Assembly (NCBI GenBank): GCA_024401275.1
Contig: JAKSLJ010000028.1
Span: forward strand, 1-47,097
Source of the DNA: Bacteroidaceae bacterium
GTDB taxonomy: Bacteria > Bacteroidota > Bacteroidia > Bacteroidales > Bacteroidaceae
Direction: 5' to 3'
DNA: 47,097 bases
Shown here: piece by piece, positions 25,776 to 34,707 of the stretch
Numbering within the stretch: position 1 is the first letter of the stretch
How the letters are laid out: the number at the start of each line of letters is the position of its first letter
Program-made: the position numbers and the translations under genes
Notes under the pieces: model-generated
The model's input: the letters and a program-made list of their open reading frames with translations, nothing else
The model's database searches: none
What the model was told of the DNA's origin: nothing

Positions 25776-26904
25776 TCTATCCGCAAAGAATATCGTTGGC
25801 TGCACAACGGAAATGACATTATGGCGCTTCGTAAAAGACATAGCAAGCCAATTGTCAAGTCTGCACGAAACGAAGAAGGCACACGGCAAAGTAGCCCTAA
25901 CAAGCATAGCCGTCTCCGGGAAAGAATTCTTCCTTGAGAAGGGCAACGGCGAAGGTTCACCTTCGGCAGATATCTGGCATTTGGGCGCCTGTATTTATGA
26001 ATTAGTCACGGGTAATGCTCCTTTTGGCGGAAGGGGTAGGGTAGGCCAGAGCGAGTTGTCTCCGCTCCCTGCGTTCAGTGAGTCAAAGGCATCAAAGCCG
26101 CTCAGCGCATTGATGCAGCGCTGTCTTGAGTACAGGGAAGACGAACGGTGTACGGCAAGGGAAATCGTAAAAATAGCGGAGAAAGAACTCGCGGTGGTGG
26201 AACAATACGCGTCCAACAGCGAGAACCTGAAGTATAAGAAACCGCAGAACAGACAAGTCAGGATGAAGACCTACAGCTTTTGGCCAGAGGTAATGGCAGG
26301 TATAGCCATAATGTTTTTGCTGGCTATTCCGCAAAGCGTTTCTGCTCAGTATAATGCGGAAATGGAAAAACTAATCCGCCTTACTACTACGATGCGCGAC
26401 CAGAAAAAGCGCACGCAAGTATTGAACGAACTGAAAGCCGACACGAAGTGGACTCTCATGGATGAGCTGACGGTTGACGCTAACGAATGTACCTACAAGG
26501 ATAAGGTGAACATGTTTGGCATAAACGACATTGCTGCGGAGATAGCCCAGCGCGAGAAGGGCGTTGTCAATGTGGGCGGACGATTCAAGCATAGTGCTGA
26601 CGGCAAGCATAACTATTCGTTCATAGAACTGACAGCAAAGGCTGGAGCTGCCGTCATGTACACGGTAAAAGCGCATGTGGGCACGCAGCAGGTTGCCGTT
26701 GTACCTTTCGATAAGAACCAGGCGTATGTGGCTGTCTTTATAACGGAGAACGGCAAGGAAATAAATGCCCATACGAAGAAGGAAGGCATTTCTTATTTTA
26801 CTGTCCCTATTGGCAGCAAAGCAGCAAGCTATTCCTTCGAAATAACCAACAATGGCACGAAGAATGCTGCGTTCGCTGTGATAACATATAATCCGATGAA
26901 GTAG
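25750..26904 (+). CDS. Degenerate kinase C-lobe, TM helix, periplasmic beta-sandwich domain
   Basis: This 384-residue protein begins inside the protease gene (ATG 25750). Residues about 20-150 look like the C-lobe of a Ser/Thr kinase: LHETKKAHGKVALTSI where HRDLKPxN is expected, then SADIWHLGACIYELVTGNAPF and an LMQRCLEYREDERCTA ending. The N-lobe, the catalytic Asp and DFG are absent, so it is a pseudokinase fragment. After basic residues (KYKKPQNRQVRMK) comes a TM helix (about 178-198), then a periplasmic part (about 200-384). Its end (YTVKAHVGTQQVAVVPF, SYSFEITNNGTKNAAFAVI) resembles the secreted protein at 39409. It may be a docking partner for the FHA-protease. Confidence 0.72.
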   Translation: MSKSNIADNLSAKNIVGCTTEMTLWRFVKDIASQLSSLHETKKAHGKVALTSIAVSGKEFFLEKGNGEGSPSADIWHLGACIYELVTGNAPFGGRGRVGQSELSPLPAFSESKASKPLSALMQRCLEYREDERCTAREIVKIAEKELAVVEQYASNSENLKYKKPQNRQVRMKTYSFWPEVMAGIAIMFLLAIPQSVSAQYNAEMEKLIRLTTTMRDQKKRTQVLNELKADTKWTLMDELTVDANECTYKDKVNMFGINDIAAEIAQREKGVVNVGGRFKHSADGKHNYSFIELTAKAGAAVMYTVKAHVGTQQVAVVPFDKNQAYVAVFITENGKEINAHTKKEGISYFTVPIGSKAASYSFEITNNGTKNAAFAVITYNPMK

Positions 26905-26917
26905 AAAACTATTCCTT

Positions 26918-26939
26918 GGTGTCCTGAGGGCAGGACACC
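26918..26939. repeat. Hairpin upstream of the first CHAT gene
   Basis: GGTGTCCT (26918-26925), GAGGGC, AGGACACC (26932-26939) form a perfect 8-bp stem. GGTGTCCTGCCCTC, the complement of 26926-26939, also occurs at 4946-4959, so it may be a dispersed repeat. It lies 11 bases before the CHAT ATG. Confidence 0.5.
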
Positions 26940-26950
26940 CCCATAATCAG

Positions 26951-29521
26951 ATGAAAAAACTATTATTGAATATCTGTTTGTCTGTTCTTTCCTTCTTGCC
27001 ATTGTATGCACAAGATGCGGCGCCTCTGTTTTCCTCAAACAGTTACGAGACTCGCTATTACAGTGCGATAAGGCTGAACAACAGCGGTCAATACGTGGCT
27101 GCCTATGATGCCTTCAAGGCTTTGCACGACGATATGCTTTTGGCTATTAAGGAAAAGAACTACAAGCCTTCGCTGCTGCCCAGTGAAGCCGACTTCAAGT
27201 TGTATCTGAATGTCGTGAGCAGTCAGGCTGAGTGTGCTTATAAACTCAATCTATGGAGGGAGATTACTCCTCTCTTCGATGAACATGTATCGGCTTACAA
27301 CGACCGCTTTGATCATGGCTTGATCAACAGCGCCGACTTTAGCAGTCAGATAGCAAACTTCTACAAGATATGTGGCGATTACTATTACATTAGAGGAATA
27401 CAATCGCCAGAGGCTTACGCTTATGCGCAGAGGGATTATGAAACTGCAATAAAGTACTACGATGCTGCGCATGACACTCAGGCAAAGGTGAAGGTTTATC
27501 TCGACCTTGCTCAGTTGAAGTACGCCCAATGTCTTTACGATGAGGCTCTTGAGCAGACGGAGGAGGCTCTCGCCATTAATACGACTCGCCGCGGTGCGGG
27601 TTCCAATGCGGAGGAGTCTTTCAATGACGAAACGAACGAAGACTTGGACATCAAGCTGAAGTCTGTTTACGCTATGTGTCTTGCGCGTACGTATTCGGCA
27701 GAGAATCCAATGAATTTCAGAAAGGCTCTGAACACGATAAACGGCTTGATTTCCCAGCTGCCTAAGAAGGATAAGCATATCTCCGAACTGCAACGAATGA
27801 AGGCGAAGATTCTTCTGCTTCAGCATGAGCAGACAGGTGCTGACATACAGGATGCTGCAAGTCTCTACGAGTTGCACTTCAAGGCTGTCAAAGATGAGGT
27901 CAGCACTGATTTCCTGCAGATGACTGCCGACCAGCGTGAGGAATACTGGATGCTGCAACGTCCGTTCGTGGTTGATTGCTATCTGCTGGAAGATCGCAAC
28001 GCTGAACTTCTTTACGATGTTACCTTATATAATAAAGGCATGCTCCTGCAGACGGCTCGCTCTTTTGAGAATCTGCTAAAGCCGGGCGAGAATACAAAAC
28101 TCCTGCAACTAAAGCAGCAGGATGCGCAGAATGCTCTTGAGGGCAAGACTACGGCGCTTGCTGACGACTACGAGAAGGCGCTGCTACAGGCTATAACTGC
28201 CGACGGTCGCCGAAAGAAGTTCTTTGCTCCGCTGAATCATACATGGAAGAATGTGCAGAAGGCTTTGCCTGCCGATGGTTGCGCCATAGAATTTGTGGAA
28301 TACGAAAAGTGCGATTCCATGCACTTCGGTGCCTTGGTGCTAAGAAAGTTTGGCAAACCGCAGTTCGTTCATGTGTGCAATGCTGAGGAATTGGCTGACT
28401 ATTGTCCTGGCTCTTGGTGGTTGTCCCTGAAAAGCTTGCTGAAGACAACCGACGGCAACTATAAGAACGATATTTACGAAGACGACGTAATAGGCAATAC
28501 TATTTGGAGTGCCGATTTGGTTTCAGCCATAGGCAGTAGCAAGAAGGTGTATTTCTCTGCCGACGGCTATCTCCATCAACTCGCCATAGAGTATTTGCTT
28601 CCAGAGCGTCTGCAGGGCAAGAGCTTCTATCGCTTGTCTTCTACGAGGGTCTTGGCCGATGGAAACAAGATTGATGCGAAGAAAATCAGGAGTGGTGCGG
28701 CTTTTGTGCTTGGCGGTATTGTCTATGACTCTTGGACCGACGATGACGATTATCACGACAGCGGCAATGATGCTGATGCGTATAACTTGCTTCAGGAGAA
28801 GGGCACTTCGTTCAGCTACATGAAGGGCGCTAAGCTTGAGTGCGATAGCATCGTCTATTACCGAAACAATCCTAACGACCTGTACTTGGACAACCTGAAC
28901 GCCACAGAACAGGCGTTTTATGCACATTGCGGTGAATATCCTATTCTGCATCTCTCTACCCACGGCTGCTTTAGTGGAGACAAATCTGTTTACAACGAAC
29001 TGCTTGCTTCTTCTACGAAAGACGTTTTGTCTGAGAGTGTTATGGCTCTGTCAAATGCGGGCACTCATCTTCGCAACAAACGATTTGATGCCTTCAACAA
29101 GGACGGACTTCTTTCTGCACGAGAGATTGCAAGGCTGAATCTCGAGAACCTGGAGCTTGTAACTACTTCCGCATGCCAGACCGGACTGGGCTACATTACA
29201 GCCGATGGCATCTATGGCATGGAGCGAGGCTTCAAGAGTGCTGGTGTCAAGGGAATGGTCGTGTCGCTATGGAGCGTCAACGTGGAGTCGGCAAGAATAT
29301 TCTTCACCTCACTGTATAAATATATTGGCGAAGGGGAGTCTGTCCATTCTGCTTTCAATCATGCCCGTAACGATTTGCTGACCAAGCAATTCCCAGTCTC
29401 CTCTACCACATCCAAGTTTAATGGTGCAACAATGAGTCGTAAGCCTGAAACCATCATCGAGACTAAGAGTTACAGTGCTCCGCAACACTCCTGCCCATAC
29501 ATACTGATTGATGTCTTCTAA
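26951..29521 (+). CDS. Exported TPR-CHAT caspase-like protein 1
   Basis: This 856-residue protein has a signal peptide (MKKLLLNICLSVLSFLPLYA-Q), helical TPR-like repeats (about 35-330), a coiled linker and a C-terminal CHAT peptidase domain (about 600-830). The Cys/His dyad is seen as His671 in LHLSTHG and Cys742 in VTTSACQTGLG, followed by GIYGMERGFKSAGVKGMVVSLWSV. CHAT domains are caspase-fold proteases (separase/caspase clan) used in bacterial immunity and death. Unlike the other three CHATs here it lacks the DPKYWASFIL ending and instead ends CPYILIDVF. Export puts the protease in the periplasm or outside. Confidence 0.88.
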   Translation: MKKLLLNICLSVLSFLPLYAQDAAPLFSSNSYETRYYSAIRLNNSGQYVAAYDAFKALHDDMLLAIKEKNYKPSLLPSEADFKLYLNVVSSQAECAYKLNLWREITPLFDEHVSAYNDRFDHGLINSADFSSQIANFYKICGDYYYIRGIQSPEAYAYAQRDYETAIKYYDAAHDTQAKVKVYLDLAQLKYAQCLYDEALEQTEEALAINTTRRGAGSNAEESFNDETNEDLDIKLKSVYAMCLARTYSAENPMNFRKALNTINGLISQLPKKDKHISELQRMKAKILLLQHEQTGADIQDAASLYELHFKAVKDEVSTDFLQMTADQREEYWMLQRPFVVDCYLLEDRNAELLYDVTLYNKGMLLQTARSFENLLKPGENTKLLQLKQQDAQNALEGKTTALADDYEKALLQAITADGRRKKFFAPLNHTWKNVQKALPADGCAIEFVEYEKCDSMHFGALVLRKFGKPQFVHVCNAEELADYCPGSWWLSLKSLLKTTDGNYKNDIYEDDVIGNTIWSADLVSAIGSSKKVYFSADGYLHQLAIEYLLPERLQGKSFYRLSSTRVLADGNKIDAKKIRSGAAFVLGGIVYDSWTDDDDYHDSGNDADAYNLLQEKGTSFSYMKGAKLECDSIVYYRNNPNDLYLDNLNATEQAFYAHCGEYPILHLSTHGCFSGDKSVYNELLASSTKDVLSESVMALSNAGTHLRNKRFDAFNKDGLLSAREIARLNLENLELVTTSACQTGLGYITADGIYGMERGFKSAGVKGMVVSLWSVNVESARIFFTSLYKYIGEGESVHSAFNHARNDLLTKQFPVSSTTSKFNGATMSRKPETIIETKSYSAPQHSCPYILIDVF

Positions 29522-29593
29522 GGGACGCAATGGAAACGACGCCCCATGGCGTTAAACTGCCGCAAAAGAAATTTAAATAATAAACACAAAAAT

Positions 29594-31030
29594 ATGAAAG
29601 TTTTACTAACATTTCTCGCAGCCATCGTATCATTGAACGTTATGGCTCAAGGTCAGAAACCAGGCTCAAAGAGCGTTAGGGTAAGTCCTAAGTATCAGCT
29701 TCTTGTTGAACTCGATAAGAAGGACAACATTCTCCAAAACAATCACGAAATCAAGATTGCTTCAGACAAGGCTAAGGCTGCGGCGAATGCTTCAGATGGA
29801 GAAAAGGGTGCTTTTCTGGATGCCTTAAGTGCTGGCTTCGGAACATCGCTCGTCCAAAAGACTCAGAATGCCACCACAAACCTCATGAGTGTTGGCGTGA
29901 ACTACCTCGTGGAGTCTATGAAGAGTAAGTCAAAGAAGTGGTATGCTACAGCACAGTCACATTGCTCTCTTTCAAAGAAACTGAAGTCTGAGATTGACAT
30001 CAAGGATTTCTATGCAGCTCCTTCAAACTTAGGCGCTATGGATCCTCAGAACATTCAGTTCAAGGGATTCGGATGCCACCATTATCTAGCCGTAGCAAAC
30101 AACGAAAACAAAGGAGACGAAGTGTTCTTCATCTTCTGCAGCATGCGTAGAGACTCCGTAGGTATCAGCAGCATCGTAAACCACTCCAAGTTCCTCGTTC
30201 AGCTTGACAGCCTTATGTTCAAGCCAAAGTACTGCGGACTTCCAAACGACTCCCTCGATGTTCGTACGCCTTTCGATTTCTCAAAGCGTAAGGACCTCAC
30301 GCTCTCACTCAAGGCGCGTATTTATTCGTCGTGGATAAATGAGGCGATAATGATAACCAACGATCAGCTCTTGGGCGAGTTCACCGTTACTGCGCGCATC
30401 GACCCTTCATTGCTCAACGAAGACTCTGTATTCATCTACAAGAAGGGCGACCCTCGTTATGAGAAATTGGTAAGCGTTTCTGGCGACTGCTTCATCGTGC
30501 CTCGTTCCTTCACCGGCACCATCGATGGCAATACGTATTCCAGCACATGGGGCACAGGACAATATCGCATAGAAATGGATGTCAACGAAACCTGCAAGAT
30601 TGTCGATAGCTATTACTACAAGCAGAAGTACCTGCAAGAGCAAGTCCCTATTCGCCAGTCTGGCAATGGAGAGCAGATAGCCTTCGCCGGAATACCTGAA
30701 TACAAGAAGTTTGACAAGGCAAAATGGAAGGTGGAATGGACTCCTATCAAGCAGCGTAAGCGCAACAAACCATTGTGGAAAACAGCCTGGGACGGTATTG
30801 TCACTGCATACAAAGGATCAGGATGGGTACAGACCTTCACCGACCCTCTCACAAATGTCATCGTAAGCTTTGAAGGAAAAGAACTTAACGACTGGCTCGG
30901 CCTGACTGGAACTTCAAGCTCATCCGGAGCAAGTTCCGCAGCAAGGTCTTCAGCAGCGTCACAATCTGGTGCCGGAGGTTCCTCAGGAGCCCCTACCGGA
31001 GGAGGAATGCCACAAGGAAGAACTAAATAA
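29594..31030 (+). CDS. Secreted protein of unknown function with Ser/Gly-rich tail
   Basis: This 478-residue protein has a signal peptide (MKVLLTFLAAIVSLNVMA-Q, cut near 18). It has no domain I recognise. A helical segment with Ala/Lys (about 50-100) precedes a beta-rich body with FKGFGCHHYLAVANN and DPRYEKLVSVSGDCFIV, then a WTPIKQRKRNKPLWKTAWDG stretch. A low-complexity Ser/Ala/Gly tail of about 45 residues ends GGGMPQGRTK. The start at 29594 is chosen over an in-frame ATG 48 bases upstream because it opens the signal peptide. It lies between CHAT1 and the first TIR gene in the same direction, so it probably works in the envelope with them. Confidence 0.65.
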   Translation: MKVLLTFLAAIVSLNVMAQGQKPGSKSVRVSPKYQLLVELDKKDNILQNNHEIKIASDKAKAAANASDGEKGAFLDALSAGFGTSLVQKTQNATTNLMSVGVNYLVESMKSKSKKWYATAQSHCSLSKKLKSEIDIKDFYAAPSNLGAMDPQNIQFKGFGCHHYLAVANNENKGDEVFFIFCSMRRDSVGISSIVNHSKFLVQLDSLMFKPKYCGLPNDSLDVRTPFDFSKRKDLTLSLKARIYSSWINEAIMITNDQLLGEFTVTARIDPSLLNEDSVFIYKKGDPRYEKLVSVSGDCFIVPRSFTGTIDGNTYSSTWGTGQYRIEMDVNETCKIVDSYYYKQKYLQEQVPIRQSGNGEQIAFAGIPEYKKFDKAKWKVEWTPIKQRKRNKPLWKTAWDGIVTAYKGSGWVQTFTDPLTNVIVSFEGKELNDWLGLTGTSSSSGASSAARSSAASQSGAGGSSGAPTGGGMPQGRTK

Positions 31031-31050
31031 TTTCAACATCCCTTTTACTC

Positions 31051-32259
31051 ATGTCCCGCATATTCATTTCCTACAAGCGAGTAGATAAAGATAAGGTCTT
31101 TAAGATTAAGGACCAGATAGAATCCGCACTTGGCGAAAAGTGCTGGATAGACCTTGATGGCATCGAGAGTGATGCGCAGTTCAAGAACGTCATCATTAGG
31201 GCGATTAATAATGCTGAGATTGTGCTGTTTATGTATTCAAAGACACATTCCAATATCGTTGACTTTGAAAAGGACTGGACGGTACGCGAACTCAACTTCG
31301 CCCAGGCAAAGAACAAGCGAATAGTGTTTGTAAACATAGACGGCAGCAAACTCACCGACGCCTTCGCCTTTGATTTCGGCACAAAACAGCAGGTGGACGG
31401 CCGCTCACCTGCTGCCATCGACAAGCTCTGCAAAGACATCAAGACGTGGCTCGGCATCAAAGAGACGCCAGAGCCCGTCCAAGAACCATTGGACCAAGTA
31501 CAAAGTCCTAGTAGGGCGAAGATTTCTGAGCCGCAAAGTCAAGGCATCTCCTACTGGCTAAAGCGTATCAAGAGTATTGTCTTAAAAGGCTGTCTCGTAT
31601 ATGTAGTCATATCTATTGTGCTTTTAGTTATAGGCATTGTTGATATGTGCGAAGGCGAAAAACAAGTTGAGGCAATAAAGGCAAATCCATTCGTTTACCT
31701 TGACAGCAGAAACAAAACCCCTAAGGATTCTATCAAGATAACCTGGCCTGAAAGCGTTGAATATGATTATGACGTGACCTTCATACGCAACATTTTCGGA
31801 GAAATGCGAAAGGTGGAGGGCTCAGACGGCAAGTCCTTTTACATCTGCAGTAAGCCTGTAAACAATGAACTTTGGGATTACGCCATGGGAAATGGATACA
31901 CAGAATCTAATGCAAACACAGCCAAGACGGGTGTGTCATGGAACGAATGCGACATCTTCTGCAATCATCTGAACGAGAAGTTGGGAACCAATTTCTCACT
32001 TCCGACAAAAGAAGAATGGAAGCAAGCTATCATAACCAACAAGGCTGCCATCAACTACAATCCTCTCACTGACAAGCCTGAATACAGCTGCGATTGGGCT
32101 ACTGATGCCAACGGCAACCAATTGCCCGAGAAAATCATCTGCGGCTTTGATGTCGTAGAAGGCGACGCCACCTCCAATCTGCAATTCCAGGAAAGTAGCA
32201 TAGCACCAACAGAAAAGCCCGACACCATCACCTTCCGCCTGGTGCTGAGAAGCAAATAA
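31051..32259 (+). CDS. TIR domain, TM helix, periplasmic FGE-fold domain (1)
   Basis: This 402-residue protein has a cytosolic TIR domain (about 1-132: RIFISYKRVDKDK, CWIDLDGIES, VLFMYSKTHS, DWTVRELNFAQ with candidate catalytic Glu80). A linker contains repeat-derived residues (about 152-161), then basic residues and a TM helix (about 179-198). The periplasmic region (about 215-402) fits a reduced formylglycine-enzyme/sulfatase-modifying-factor fold: YAMGNG, VSWNECDIFCNHLNEKLG, FSLPTKEEWKQAI and FRLVLRSK. The typical NVWEW signature is missing, so the fold is probably used for binding. TIR domains often cleave NAD+ or transmit signals. It sits 20 bases after the secreted gene. Confidence 0.82.
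   Translation: MSRIFISYKRVDKDKVFKIKDQIESALGEKCWIDLDGIESDAQFKNVIIRAINNAEIVLFMYSKTHSNIVDFEKDWTVRELNFAQAKNKRIVFVNIDGSKLTDAFAFDFGTKQQVDGRSPAAIDKLCKDIKTWLGIKETPEPVQEPLDQVQSPSRAKISEPQSQGISYWLKRIKSIVLKGCLVYVVISIVLLVIGIVDMCEGEKQVEAIKANPFVYLDSRNKTPKDSIKITWPESVEYDYDVTFIRNIFGEMRKVEGSDGKSFYICSKPVNNELWDYAMGNGYTESNANTAKTGVSWNECDIFCNHLNEKLGTNFSLPTKEEWKQAIITNKAAINYNPLTDKPEYSCDWATDANGNQLPEKIICGFDVVEGDATSNLQFQESSIAPTEKPDTITFRLVLRSK
31511..31534. repeat. Dispersed-repeat fragment inside the TIR gene linker
   Basis: GTAGGGCGAAGATTT at 31511-31525 is identical to 14637-14651, and the following CTGAGCCGC matches the internal units of that repeat. In this gene it encodes part of SPSRAKISEP between the TIR domain and the membrane helix, where extra residues are tolerated. 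Confidence 0.65.
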
Positions 32260-32281
32260 ATAATTCTTTACATGTATTAAA

Positions 32282-32545
32282 ATGAAAAAGCATTATTATA
32301 AAAACGAAGCGCAAGAAAATCTGAAAATGGGACTAATAACAAGTGCTTTGATAGCTTGTATGGGCGCATTGTTTATCGTTCTTATGGAAATAATAGATGG
32401 AGAAAGTGCCATAATAAAACATTACTTAGGACGTGAATACTTCATGCTTCCATTTGTTGCAATAGGTACGATTATTTTTCTAATTCTTCGTATTCGCATG
32501 AGAAAGAAACTATATAATCAAGTTGAATCGGCATTAGATGACTAA
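32282..32545 (+). CDS. Small two-helix membrane protein
   Basis: This 87-residue protein has two hydrophobic helices (about 17-37 and 52-70) and basic ends (MKKHYYKN, RIRMRKKLYNQ), which place both termini in the cytosol. It is AT-rich relative to the flanking genes, is followed 3 bases later by another membrane gene, and has no family I recognise. Confidence 0.6.
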   Translation: MKKHYYKNEAQENLKMGLITSALIACMGALFIVLMEIIDGESAIIKHYLGREYFMLPFVAIGTIIFLILRIRMRKKLYNQVESALDD

Positions 32546-32548
32546 AGT

Positions 32549-33109
32549 ATGAAACATCTTCATTTAGGTTTTTATATAGCTGCATTAGCATATTTGTGCT
32601 CGTTTGCCCTCAATTTGCTGGGAGCGTTTGGGCATTATTTTAATATAGGGCATTTTGCATCGGTCTTCTTTTTTGCAGAAATGCTTCCTTTGTTTATGCT
32701 CATTATTCTATCTCCTCGAAGAATGCCTATGCGCAAGACGATTAATGTATACCTTTTCTTGAATGTATTGATTTTTATTATAGAAAATGTGTTCCTAGAG
32801 GAGATAACTTCGAACAAATTATTCGATTTACTCTGCAATGTGGCGTTGGAAGGTTACTTATGGATAGTTTTGTTTCGTTTACTTCGCCTATCACAAAGGT
32901 CCTCCTTTATTTGGTGGTCAACTGTCAGTTTTCTTTTTGTCAGGGTGGCTGCTTTCTTTTGGACAATGATAGATGACTTCGTATTACACTTCTCTATAAT
33001 AGACCATTCGTATGTAGAATATCTTTCTACAATAAACGCTATTAAATATATACCACCTATCGCATTATGCATTTCATTGGCACAATTCTATAAAACATTT
33101 AGGACATAG
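32549..33109 (+). CDS. Polytopic membrane protein, unknown
   Basis: This 186-residue protein has about five to six hydrophobic segments (near 7-28, 33-52, 63-82, 92-110, 119-137, 158-180) and short loops. No motif is recognised. It lies 3 bases after the previous gene and 2 bases before the next, so the three form one translationally coupled AT-rich block. Confidence 0.6.
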   Translation: MKHLHLGFYIAALAYLCSFALNLLGAFGHYFNIGHFASVFFFAEMLPLFMLIILSPRRMPMRKTINVYLFLNVLIFIIENVFLEEITSNKLFDLLCNVALEGYLWIVLFRLLRLSQRSSFIWWSTVSFLFVRVAAFFWTMIDDFVLHFSIIDHSYVEYLSTINAIKYIPPIALCISLAQFYKTFRT

Positions 33110-33111
33110 AT

Positions 33112-34035
33112 ATGGAACTAGCTATCTCTTTCATCGTAATCATATTCGTGGCAACAGTATGTTGGCTTCTATCTTCTATTTATATGCTGGTATTATACAA
33201 CCATTATGTTAATAGGATAGCAAAAAGTCAGTCTGCCGAAGAATCTTGCAGTTATAGAAAACGATATCGCCTATTTACACGTTTAGAGAGAGTCATCTTT
33301 TTAGTTGCATCTACAATAGGAACCTTCTGCATCTTTGAATTCATAACGCATGACATGCTGCATCTAGGTACTCCTGGCATGCCAGACAAATACGCCTCAA
33401 GTATAGAGTTTTGGATTATCTTTGGATTAACACAATTTTATTACGAGGTTTTAAGGCTTACCAATACTATATCCAATCCAACAATTTCCATTACAGCACT
33501 TAGCAAAGAGGATGTTAAAGGCAATTATGTGCTATTTTTGCGCGGTTTTGGATGTGATAACTACTTGCCAGAGAACTATCAAGAGAAAAATAAGAAATTA
33601 TTTTTCTCTGAACACAAATTCTACCAGTGTCTTTCTTTTCTCACAGAAACCATCGCAATCGGACGTCCCGAGGAACTGATAAACCCAGGAGGTGCATCAC
33701 GTGTATATCTGGATAATACCACATGGAAAGACGATGTCCTCCACTTGATGAGAATGGCGAAGTGCATAATAATTCTGGTTAACGACAAGGAGCATTGTAT
33801 ATGGGAAATACAGCAGGCAGAGAATTTCAAGGAAAAAACTGTATATATAGTAAACAATACGGATAAATTCAGAAACGTAAAAAAAATATTACCTACAAAT
33901 CATTTAACCCAATATGTATCTCCAAAGAAGAGTTTCGTATCCTTCTATAAGAACGGTATGCTGACTGAGATTCCTCTTGAGAATAATAAAAATGGATATT
34001 GGCGAGTCATAAAGTCAATAAGCCACCTTTTATAG
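33112..34035 (+). CDS. Membrane-anchored protein with conserved FLRGF cytosolic domain
   Basis: This 307-residue protein has TM segments near 3-29, 62-82 and 98-116, then a cytosolic domain (about 130-307). Conserved-looking features are YVLFLRGFGCDN, IAIGRPEELINPGGASRVYL, TTWKDDVLHLMRMAKCIIIL and WEIQQAENF. I have seen this pattern (LRSF...IGxPxE...GAxRxY...W...V..L...A) in many unannotated bacterial membrane proteins. The strand-helix order suggests a TIR- or SLOG-like nucleotide-binding fold, but that is inference. Its place at the end of the first island half suggests a sensor or effector role. Confidence 0.6.
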   Translation: MELAISFIVIIFVATVCWLLSSIYMLVLYNHYVNRIAKSQSAEESCSYRKRYRLFTRLERVIFLVASTIGTFCIFEFITHDMLHLGTPGMPDKYASSIEFWIIFGLTQFYYEVLRLTNTISNPTISITALSKEDVKGNYVLFLRGFGCDNYLPENYQEKNKKLFFSEHKFYQCLSFLTETIAIGRPEELINPGGASRVYLDNTTWKDDVLHLMRMAKCIIILVNDKEHCIWEIQQAENFKEKTVYIVNNTDKFRNVKKILPTNHLTQYVSPKKSFVSFYKNGMLTEIPLENNKNGYWRVIKSISHLL

Positions 34036-34312
34036 GTTGTAGTTGCAAGTGGCTGTAAGTTTCCGTAGATGGGCGAAGTTATTTTGACAAAGCCATCAAG
34101 CGACTGAAAGGATAAAGGTAGCACATAGAATATGGACGAAAACTAAAATCTACAACCATACGCGACTCCACCAAATGATATGGCAGAACACTATCATTTT
34201 GAGAAGTTGTAATCCCAAAACCTGAAATTTATCGTATAAAAGACTGACCTGAATTCTGGCTCAAGGCGACCTGTCTTCATCACCCGGAATAACAAGAAAA
34301 TACAGATTAAGT
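34036..34312. other. Gap without recognisable gene
   Basis: No frame of useful length and no strong hairpin is seen. With the DUF4143 remnant to the right, it is probably decayed sequence between the two halves of the island. Confidence 0.5.
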
Positions 34313-34431
34313 GCAGAAAAATGTGTGATATGCGCTGATTTATCTGCGGATTTTTGTAATTTTGCACCGAAATATCTGCGGAAAAATGTGAAAACTACGG
34401 GTTTTTATCTGCGGAAAAATGTAAATTTGCG
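34313..34431 (+). repeat. Tandem ~32-bp-spaced promoter-like repeats
   Basis: TATCTGCGG starts at 34341, 34373 and 34406, with a degenerate copy near 34313, a spacing of 32-33 bp. Two copies continue into promoter-like -7 boxes, TAATTTTG (34357-34364) and TAAATTTG (34422-34429); the other is altered. The last abuts the ATG of the DUF4143 remnant. Confidence 0.65.
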
Positions 34432-34707
34432 ATGGAGAAGGCTGATCGAGAATTACAGATTGGGGATGGAAGGAAAAACCTAGAAGATCTCTGCTTCAGT
34501 GGATGTGTAGTTCGCCTTGAAATTGACTTCTTGATACAACGAGAAGGCAAATTACTTCCTATAGAGGTAAAGGCAGAGGGCAATGTGCGCAGCAACTCTC
34601 TCTCAATGCTCTTGCAATCACGCAAGGAACTACATGCCGAGCGCTATTCCATGCTTCCATACAAAGAGCAAGAGTCAATGACCAACGTTCCTTTGTATGC
34701 AGTATAA
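34432..34707 (+). pseudogene. Remnant of a DUF4143-family ATPase
   Basis: This 91-residue frame keeps only the C-terminal part of an AAA/DUF4143 protein: EIDFLIQREGKLLPIEVKAE, NSLSMLL and an ending MTNVPLYAV. Full proteins are about 380-450 residues with a Walker A near the N-terminus, which is absent. The first about 25 residues may be the former N-terminus joined by an internal deletion. Intact relatives are common in Bacteroidales. It is probably non-functional. Confidence 0.75.

Noticed and set aside
19834-31050. Capsule biosynthesis locus, as expected after UpxY
   Set aside because: No glycosyltransferase, flippase, polymerase or nucleotide-sugar enzyme is encoded downstream.
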